From contig JBITNC010000001.1 of the NCBI GenBank assembly GCA_050084985.1, forward strand, positions 69,564,001 through 69,628,000: a stretch of DNA of 64,000 nt, written 5' to 3'. Source of the stretch: Nageia nagi. Lineage: Eukaryota; Pinophyta. The notes below the pieces were generated by a model that saw nothing but the letters and a program-made list of their open reading frames with translations, did no database searches and had not been told where the DNA came from. The translations under genes were made by a program, and so were the position numbers. Position 1 is the stretch's first letter. Each line of letters begins with the position of its first letter. Below, piece by piece: positions 56,820-64,000 of the stretch.

Positions 56820-57725
56820 TGGCTACCTAATTTGTAGCACTACCCTATACATTTTATTCTTCCCATAATTTGGGAGTTTTATTTCAATCAAAGAATTTGT
56901 TGATAAATTCCAGCTCTGTTATGAGTTGGTGTTTACTAATATCCATATCGAACACCAAATCTTAGAGTTCACGTATGTCCTAGATCCTCCTCAAATATGA
57001 TTATATTGGCCTAGGAGAAATGGTAGCTATGTCTTTCTCAGTTAAGACTCTTAGCCAACTTTGCATTTTCTCAATAATTGATCTTGGTATATCTAGAGCC
57101 AATAGATGGAGAGTTGTCTATGTGTTGAAGTATTTTATGGCTTGCAATATCTGTTCTCTTAACAAATGTAAATGTGATAAGATCACCATCCTATCTCCAA
57201 CTTGCTCCACCAAAGATTTTTGAAAGCCTTTTATCAATAGCAACAATTTTGAATTATCACCAAATAATATCTTGTTAGCTACTATGATGGTTTGCAACTT
57301 AGCCTCAACTTATTTGACCTTTTGGCCATCTATAACTATAGCTTGAGCAATCATGATGTCTCTCTTTAATTGTCCTAATGATTTCCCTTTTCTAGCAACT
57401 TTAGGACTTATATGTTGCAAAAGGACATGATTATGATTAGCTCTTCATGTATTAATATGGTTTATCATCCCCATTTCAGTCTACTTCACCCTTGGAGCAT
57501 TCTCAAGGTATTTCTCTTACATGGCTATCATGTGAACATCAACTTGCTCTATTTTTGATGAAGTTGATGATATGGAAGTTGCCATGGTGTTAGCACTCTT
57601 TTTAGAAACTTTGGTTTGCATTTGAAAATTCTAATCCATAGTTTGTAAGGTCCTACAATTTTGTATCTCCTTACTTAACTCAGCTCTACAAACTTTAAGC
57701 TTTGGTCACTCTAGAAACTATTATA
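56820..57725 (-). pseudogene. Extra ORF downstream of G2 integrase, unknown product
   Basis: On the minus strand a coherent frame of about 270 codons contains KKSANTMATSISSTSSKIEQ, VARKGKSLGQLKRDIMIAQA, KILFGDNSKLLLLIKGFQKS, LVEQVGDRMVILSHLHLLRE and LALDIPRSIIEKMQSWLRVL. It is helical and lacks Cys clusters or membrane stretches. About a dozen stops occur, nearly all possible as CAA, CAG or CGA with C-to-T changes. It follows integrase in the same direction, as accessory or env-like genes do in some plant Gypsy elements. I do not recognise the family. Confidence 0.5.
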
Positions 57726-58109
57726 TTTGAAAATGGCTAAGTGTTGAGTTGGAGGGTATGTAGAATGTTTTATTCATCCAAGGTTTATGAGACTTCTATT
57801 AATGGTAATTAATGTTTAGAGTATTGAGATCTGTGCATCATACGGATTGGGCTACAACAAGTTGGATGAGTAGGTATGGAGCATGCCAAATTTAAATTAG
57901 AGTACCCATATGATGGTTTGACTAATTCAAGAAAATCTTTCCTTAAATGCTATTCTATTTAGTTGGTAGCTTAACAATGCATAAATATTAACTCTAGATC
58001 ATGCTGAATTAATGCTGACCATTAATGACTACCTACTTTCTTGGAAGTTATGTCTAGAAGATGTATAAGCCTTAAAAACACATTTTTTTTTGAAATTATA
58101 TACACTATA

Positions 58110-59320
58110 TAGTTTCTAGTGGGTGCTACAAGATCACCCTATCACTCAGTAATGCTTCAAATAGATCCCATTAATAAGAGTAAGTAATTCCTAGGACCCA
58201 ATGATGTCTTGTAACCTAAATGCATTACTTTGCATGGCTTGAGTGATGATATAAGGTTTGCTCCATAAAGAGTCAAATTTTTGATGTCTTCCAAGCTTTG
58301 CTCTCTTTTCATCCCACTTGAGAACAATATCATTTGGTTTAAATTTCACCTAAGAAAACTTTTTCTTATCAAACCATTTATTGATGATGTGTTAGCAATG
58401 CTGAAATGACTCATATGCTTTATTCTAGTCTTCCTCCAATTTCAAGAGCTGATTATACCTTGATTGTAGTGGTTTGAAGTCATGGTTCTCCATGTCTTAT
58501 AAGATTTTTAATGCTAGTAACTCAATGTGTATTGGCAACATAGGTATTTTACCATATACCAATGCATATGGAGATGTTTTGATTATTGATTTAATGTTGA
58601 TTCTATCTACCCATAATGCAATGTCTAGTTGTGTATGCTACTATTTGGGATTTCTTTCACTTGTTCTTTTAATGAGTTAGGTTAGGTTCTAATTAGTTGA
58701 TTCAGCTAACCCATTACCTTATGGGTGATAATTTGAAGAAAATAACTAGTATATCCCATATTTAACAACAAAGTTTTACAATTCACCTCCAATAAATGCC
58801 AATCCATTATCTGAGAGAATAGTCTATGGGATTCTAAAGTGAGTGATTATCCTTTTGATAATTTCTATCATTGCTTTTTGATTTGTATTCTTACATGGCA
58901 TGGATTCTAACCATCTAGTAAAATAGTCTATTATAGTCAGGATGAACTTATGGCATGTTGAGGAATTTGGGTTTATAACACCAATGAAGTCCATGCCTCA
59001 TTATTGAAAGGGTTCCTCAACTATCATAGGTTTAAGAGGCATAGTAGCTTGCCTTCTTTTTCTCACAAATTTGCTGCATTAGTCATATTCTTGAGTAATC
59101 TTGAATGAATATTGAAATATGGTGGGCCAATAATACCTAACTTGTAAAATTTTTGCTACTATAATTGGTCCACTATAATGCCCACCAAAGAATCCATAAT
59201 GAAATTCATGTAATATTCTCCAAGATTCATCATGATTCATACATCTTAATAGGGTTTGATCAAATTTCTTTCTATATAAATGGTCATCTATCATCACAAG
59301 CTTCAAGGCATGCAACTTGA
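58110..59320 (-). pseudogene. G2 integrase
   Basis: The zinc-binding region (59315-59079) reads FHYGFFGGHYSGPIIVAKIL, QVRYYWPTIFQYS and CSKFVRK (H2C2 pattern). The core has MDFIGVINP (first Asp), ILSDNGLAF (second Asp) and GNGLAESTN (Glu). The C-terminal part reads WFDKKKFSQVKFKPNDIVLK and KPYIITQAM. It would insert the DNA copy into the genome. Stops occur in the core and after the zinc region. Confidence 0.85.
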
Positions 59321-59399
59321 TTCTCCTTCTCTAAAATCTATTTAGAGATTCAAGATATTTACTAGTTTTGAAAGTAAAAAGTAACTTGCTTAATCCAAT

Positions 59400-59955
59400 C
59401 ACTTTCTTCATTTATTTGTTGCTTGTCTTCCATAATAGCAATCCTATGTGAAGCTTCAGCTATACTTTCACATAGAGCCCTACCCATGATAAGCTTGGTT
59501 GGCTTAATTTCTATATCAAATTCCATTATTTTAGTAATCTAACTAGCCTTTCCTTCACCTAAGTCTCCTTGTATGATGTAATTTCTTACATTTGGATGGA
59601 TAACAAGTATAAGGATTTTGTTGTGGGAGATGCAATGCTTGAATTTTTTAAGTCCCTTCATTATGGAAAACACTTATTTTTCAATAAAAGAGTACCTTTT
59701 TTGGTATTTATGTAGTGTTTAACTATGAAAGGCAATTAGATGTTCTTCTTTGTTATCATATTTTTGTACTAGAATTGCAGCAATGCTTCTTTCTGCTCCA
59801 TATGCATACATGATGAAATGTTTTGAGATATCAAGATTTTTAAGTATAGGAGCTTCTATTATAACCTTTTTAATTTCTTTAAAGGCTAGTTTTGCTTCAC
59901 TTGATCAAGATAATATAATATATTTCTTTAGCATTGAAGTGATTGAAGATATAAT
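59400..59955 (-). pseudogene. G2 RNase H (RT-linked)
   Basis: The translation shows EAKLAFKEIKKVIIEAPIL, YAYGAERSIAAILVQK and YSFIEKQVFSIMKGLKKFKH, then IQGDLGEGKAS and KPTKLIMGRALCE. This matches the Gypsy RNase H after RT. In the first motif the usual Asp (DAS) reads YAYGA, so a key residue is lost. Confidence 0.75.
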
Positions 59956-60860
59956 TTATGAAAAATCATTAAAAAATTTTCTAGCAAAATTTATCTGACC
60001 AAGAAATGATTGCAAGGCTTTCTTGTTGGAAGGGAGTGGAAATGTTTCAATAGCTTTCACTTTGTCTAGATCAATCACTAATACTTCCTTTGAGATAATG
60101 TTTTCAAGTAATTTAATTTGGTTAACCATAAAAATATATTTTTTTGGATTAATTGAAATGCCAAATTTCATGCATTTTTGAAAAACTTATCTGAGATGTT
60201 CCAAATGATCCTTTCTACTTTTAGATAATATAGTAATATCATCTAGCTAGATTAAGATAATATTATTTATTAGTTCATGAAATGCATGATCCATGGCTCT
60301 TTGGAAAGTAGCTCTCATATTAGAAAGACCAAAAGGCATTATTTGAAAGGCACATGTCCCCCATTTGGTTGTAAATGCAGTTTTGTTTTGATCTTCATCT
60401 TTCACCAAATCTAGTTAAATCCTAAGTAGCCATTAATCATTGAAAAATAGCAAGCTCCAACTATTGTATGTAGGATCTATTCCATAGGTGGAAGAGGATA
60501 ATTATCTTTGAGAGACACTTGATTCAAATTTCTAAAATCAACACAAAATTTGTTTTCTCCACTTTTCTTTCTAACTGAAACCAGATTTATAACCTAAGAA
60601 TAATGCTTGATAGGATAAATAATTTTTGAATCAAATAACTTAATCAATTCTTATTTCATAGTTTCTTATATTTTTGGGTTGATCATCTTTTATTTTTGCC
60701 TGTATGGTTGGGCATTTGGTTCAAGCTCAATTATGTGCTGGATGACACTTTTATTATATGTCTTGAGATCATCATAAGTCTAGGCAATTGCTTTCAAAAA
60801 ATCATGATAGATTTAAGACATAACAAATTTTTCCTCATCAGAGCACTCTAAATCTACCTT
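59956..60860 (-). pseudogene. G2 reverse transcriptase
   Basis: Ordered words are INPKI / ELIKLFDSKIIYPIKHYS, VSVRKKSGENKFCVDFRNLN, DNYPLPPME, FQIMPFGLSNMRATFQRAMD and FGISINPKKYIFMV, then LPSNKKALQSFLGQINFARK. The catalytic YLDD box (near 60240-60255) has a TAG where the Tyr should be, followed by LDDITIL. Several other stops are present. Confidence 0.88.
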
Positions 60861-61189
60861 TATATACTTTTTAGGTTCTAGTTCAAGCTCAACATAACTC
60901 TCCTTCTGGATAGCCAAGGATTTAGCTTTTTGAACATCTTTTGTATTAAATAGTCTCTCAAAAGAGAGTAATCTTTTTGGTATAATATTATTTTTAAGTT
61001 AGATAACATCTGATTCTTAAAAATAATTAAGTAATTTTTGAGTGTGAGATACTACTTCATCCAAGAATAAGTTCATAATATGCTCATCAAAATCAAATAT
61101 TTGCCAAAAATTTGTAGCATCGGGTACTAAAGGCCTACATTGAACTTTAACTCCAAGAGCTCCTCTTTTATAATGAGCAGGATTATAAT

Positions 61190-61590
61190 GTGCCCATTTT
61201 CCAATAAGTGCATCAGTTATTTAATTATACCTTCTAAAAACATATATAAAATTGATATCTAAGAATGACTCTAATAAATCTTAAACTCTATTCTTGTAGG
61301 TCTTTTAGATAGTGATATTTTGCACTAATATAGCTTTTGACTTACTATATGACCAATTCTAAATTACCATGGACAATTAGGTATTTGATGCCTATACTAA
61401 TCATTTTAGATAACCTTAAATAAAAGGTTTCATATTTAGTAGCATTATTTGTACAAATTCATATGAATCTAAAGGAGAATCTTTTCATATATCCTTCTAC
61501 AGATTTGAATACAACTCTAGCTCCACATCCATGCTTACATCTAGATCTATCAAAGTACATTATCCATATCTCATGTTCTTTTTTAGCTAT
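61190..61590 (-). pseudogene. G2 second RNase H (aRNH), located before the RT
   Basis: The minus strand reads WIMYFDRSRCKHGCGARVVF, then GYMKRFSFRF, CTNNATKYETFYLRL and IGIKYLIVHGNLELVI. Later text NFIYVFRRYN and TDALIGKWAHYNP completes the fold. This is the plant RNase HI pattern with D (YFD), E (KYETF) and the last D (TDAL) kept; the third acidic residue is Asn (HGNLE). It lies between protease and RT. In the Tat elements I know of, the extra RNase H is described after the RT-linked one, so the position is notable. Confidence 0.75.
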
Positions 61591-61808
61591 GATTGAGATT
61601 AGCTACATGTATTCAGATAAATAATAATTACCCATGCTAGCATTTGTGACCTGATAATTTAAATTATTTATTGAAAGAACTTCAGTTGTTAAGAGTGATT
61701 CTCTACATGGATCCCTTTCAAATACTTCCATAGGTTGAGGGCCATTCAAATAGTTTAATTCTGTTATCTTCTTTAGATGAACACTTTTGGTGCCCTCATT
61801 TAGAATTT

Positions 61809-62120
61809 TTACTTATTTATCTTGGAAGGGAAGTAAAGATGACTATATTCTAAAGCTAAGTACCCTCCTAATTTAGCAATGAATTTTTTGGATAGACATA
61901 TTCCAAATAGAGGTGGAAGATCAACCATAATGATATCTTGAATAACACAAATGTCAAGGAATGCATTTAAAGTTAATGGGATCCTTTTAACACTACCAAT
62001 GATATATATAAAGGAAGAATCCAATTGTATGATACCATCAATACATTTTATAATATACAACTTCATTTCATTTGTAACAACTTTAGGAATCATAGTTATT
62101 GCATTTTCAGTATCCATCAT
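61809..62120 (-). pseudogene. G2 protease-region frame
   Basis: An open 103-codon frame contains LTLNAFLDICVIQDIIMVDL, PPLFGICLSKKFIAKLGGYL and ALEYSHLYFP. It follows the usual text of Tat-like protease C-terminal regions (DLPP.FGICLSR.F....GGY). The catalytic DTG-type triplet is not seen in this part. Confidence 0.65.
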
Positions 62121-62500
62121 TTAGTTATTTACTATCCAACCTTCTAATTTTAGGGATAGATAGAATGGTGGGGATCTTCTTATACCTTTGGGAGCTACAG
62201 GGATGTCATAAAATATTGCAAAGATAACATTTTCTTCATTTACTCTCTTCTTACTATTTTTTAATTTTAAGGCCTCTTGTAAAAGACTTGGTATCTTTAA
62301 TGCATCAAACATAGTCATCTTAGAAGGAGTCTTCTTCAGTTCTTCCATAATATTATATGGAGCATATAGGAAAAACTTACTTGATTCTACTTGTTGATGT
62401 ATTTTAAATTATTGAATGGATTTTTCTTTATGATAATCTATAATAAAAGGATACCTCAAAGTATTAGGTCTCTCCTTCTCTGGAACTTCTTTTCTGACTA
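62121..62500 (-). pseudogene. G2 gag/protease junction
   Basis: The minus-strand frame at 62348-62121 reads MEELKKTPSKMTMFDALKIP, LLQEALKLKN and VIFAIFYDIPVAPKG, typical of the Gag end/protease start of Tat-like elements ('LEELR.TP..MS..DAL.IP'). Upstream text RPNTLRYPFIIDYHKEKS runs to the G3 insertion at 62506. Confidence 0.7.
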
Positions 62501-62501
62501 T

Positions 62502-62506
62502 AGTAG
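62502..62506. repeat. Putative target-site copy left of G3 (AGTAG)
   Basis: These five bases precede the LTR. The second copy would be beyond the window, so this cannot be confirmed. Confidence 0.4.
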
Positions 62507-63347
62507 TGTAGACACCTAAAAATGTCCCTTTTTAACTAGTAAACATTGAAATAATCATAACTCTTTGTGACCATATAAAATAGGTTTAAAAAACCATATT
62601 ATTGGATAACTCTCATCGAGTACATGCAAAACGAGTGGTCACATAACCCTTTTTCGGTAAAAATTGGCTATTTGGCGATCATTTTAATATTGTTATAAAA
62701 ATGGAAAACCAATCACCAACGACCCAAAACAAATGCTGACATTTTAGTATGATCATTGGTGTCTACCTAGTAATCACTGGTGACTCTATAACAGCCAAAC
62801 AAAAACCAAAAATAATAAAATAAAGTTGTAATGTCTCATTCTTCCAAGATGCGGTGGATAGAGAGGGTCAGTTACGACCTACGGTGGCTTTTTGACTCCC
62901 CCTTACCAGCCTTGGAAAACCTCACCCAAAATCTATAAATACAAGCCAAAACAAAGCAATAGAGACCTATTTTTTGAAGTAGGGTAATGCTGCCAAAATC
63001 GTGTGAGCTCATACCTTTTATTATTTTATGCTAGTTTCAATTTAATACATGTCATACATAGATGCTTTGATGTTATTGTCTTTTGCATGTGTGTAGGGTT
63101 TACAGGTTATCCACATTAAGAAGAGAAGCAAGCAAATCAAAAACAATGAAGATCTTATACTCTCATTTTGGCAAATGGCATTTGTAAAATCCCCTTCCAA
63201 GGGTAAATTGTATTTTGAGCTGAAAATCAATATCAATTTACAATTACAACATTTCTACCTATTTTACATAATTTGAAGTTCAGTGAAAATCTAAGAATAA
63301 TTGTATTTTATGTTATTCTACATTCCAACTCTATTTTCACTGTAACA
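62507..63347 (+). repeat. 5' LTR of Gypsy G3
   Basis: It starts TGTAGACACCTAAAAATG and ends TTTTCACTGTAACA, 841 bp, followed by a primer-site-like sequence. It begins abruptly within the G2 gag. Repeated short words of the ATCACCAACGA/ATCACTGGTGACT type occur at 62709, 62753 and 62773. Confidence 0.7.
62932..62942 (+). promoter_or_regulatory. TATA box in G3 LTR
   Basis: TCTATAAATAC lies about 400 bp before the LTR end, after a GC-richer block (62850-62920). Its position suits an LTR promoter. Confidence 0.55.
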
Positions 63348-63372
63348 TTTTGGCACTAGAAGGAGGGCCCCT
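63348..63372 (+). other. Probable primer-binding site of G3
   Basis: TTTTGGCACTAGAAGGAGGG directly follows the LTR end. TTGGCAC- type sites after AACA are usual in plant Gypsy elements, but I cannot name the tRNA with certainty. Confidence 0.55.
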
Positions 63373-64000
63373 CCATCATTGACAGGGAGGATTTCTATGT
63401 TCAAATATAGTTGTTCCTATTTTGTTCACTGATTTCGATTGAGTTGTTTTGTCTACTCACTTTAAAATTTTTGCTATGTTTTTATAGTATGTCTGTTATA
63501 TAAACGCTAGCGATTGGAATCGAAAACCGATGACTCAAAAGGAATGCCAACAATTTACAAAGTAATCCAGACTAAACATTGGTGATTTCATCACAAACAC
63601 TAGCATTTTTATTGAATACCAGCGATCTCTATTTAAATGCCAGCGACTCTTACTCCAGGTCTCCTTTTTGTTGTTTATAAAAATATATATATATAATATT
63701 GTTAAAATAGAAGGATACTTTTGATTTGATTTCTTTGCCTAGAATGCATATAGGAACGGGTAGAAAAGGTTAAATGTATTTTTTATTAATTTACTTTATG
63801 TATAATGTTATGTATTTATTTTCATATTTTAGGTGAAGGGTACGTACACATTAATACTTTTTATCTTGTCTACTTATGCTCTCCCTTTGCGCTTCATGCG
63901 ATCTAAGGTGACCAGAATAGACCTAATAAGAAGGAGTAATTAATTCTTCTTTTCTTTCACATTCACACTATCATTAATTTGGTTAATTTATCCACACATA
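63373..64000 (+). other. G3 leader, continues beyond the window
   Basis: No coding frame has begun. The words GCTAGCGATTGG (63506), CCAGCGATCTCT (63619) and GCCAGCGACTCT (63639) form a small family of repeats that echo words in the LTR. Dinucleotide repeats (ATATATATATAT) lie at about 63684. Confidence 0.5.

Larger units (their letters stand above)
56820..62506 (-). mobile_element. Tat-like Gypsy element G2 (coding part), minus strand
   Basis: On the minus strand the order is gag end, protease, RNase H-like domain (aRNH), reverse transcriptase, RNase H, integrase, and then an extra reading frame. RT before integrase makes it Gypsy, and the second RNase H is the hallmark of the plant Tat group. 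The 5' side is cut by G3 at 62506. The LTRs were not found; the 3' side probably extends through the tandem arrays at 55600-56102. Confidence 0.8.

Noticed and set aside
57020-57223. Plus-strand frame of 67 codons
   Set aside because: It is the antisense shadow of the more coherent minus-strand frame at 56820-57725.

Overview
This window is repeat-rich DNA from a plant nuclear genome. I see no intact cellular gene, no rRNA or tRNA gene, and no bacterial-type feature. Nearly everything I can name is a transposable element: Copia and Gypsy LTR retrotransposons, two LINEs, one CACTA-type DNA transposon, and many tandem arrays derived from them. The primer-binding sites resemble the initiator-Met tRNA type used by plant retrotransposons, and the plant mobile domain (PMD) and the Tat-type Gypsy with a second RNase H are plant-specific. 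AT-rich, deeply nested, slowly decaying repeats suggest a very large genome. A gymnosperm (conifer) is my best guess, but it is inference only.

Layout. 1-2760: a decayed Copia element (D1) whose preserved part abuts a 1,019-bp CACTA-type element with a 3-bp GAG target-site duplication (TSD). 2761-8500: AT-rich sequence without recognisable genes. 8806-32034: a large LTR element (F2, plus strand) with a non-coding, satellite-like interior. Its 5' LTR is split by a Copia element of another family (C, minus strand; 5' LTR 24181-24681, 3' LTR 8820-9309). Inside the C sequence lies a non-autonomous Gypsy (G1, plus strand, about 9826-17058) with a gag relic, an antisense spliced PMD gene, two satellite arrays and a recurrent GC-rich palindrome. 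32900-43109: a 5'-truncated LINE (L1) bounded by an 18-bp TSD. A young Copia (T1, 34706-39744) has landed immediately after the FMDD catalytic box of its reverse transcriptase. 45504-46850: a second C-family end. 48280-54600: a second LINE (L2) with ORF1, endonuclease, reverse transcriptase (RT) and RNase H relics. 56820-62506: a minus-strand Tat-like Gypsy (G2) ordered gag-PR-aRNH-RT-RNH-IN plus an extra reading frame. 62507-64000: the 5' LTR and leader of a plus-strand Gypsy (G3) inserted into the G2 gag and running off the window.

How the parts relate. The nesting gives a relative clock: F2 before C, C before G1; L1 before T1; G2 before G3. T1 is the youngest datable insertion, with 7 differences over 479 bp of LTR. 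All seven are transitions at CHG or CG sites, and its five internal stop codons all read TAA or TAG, as expected if methylated cytosines in a silenced element are being lost. The most interesting biology is in G1 (captured antisense PMD gene with its own TATA box and introns, and a dispersed palindrome) and in G2 (a second RNase H placed before the RT, and an extra ORF after integrase).
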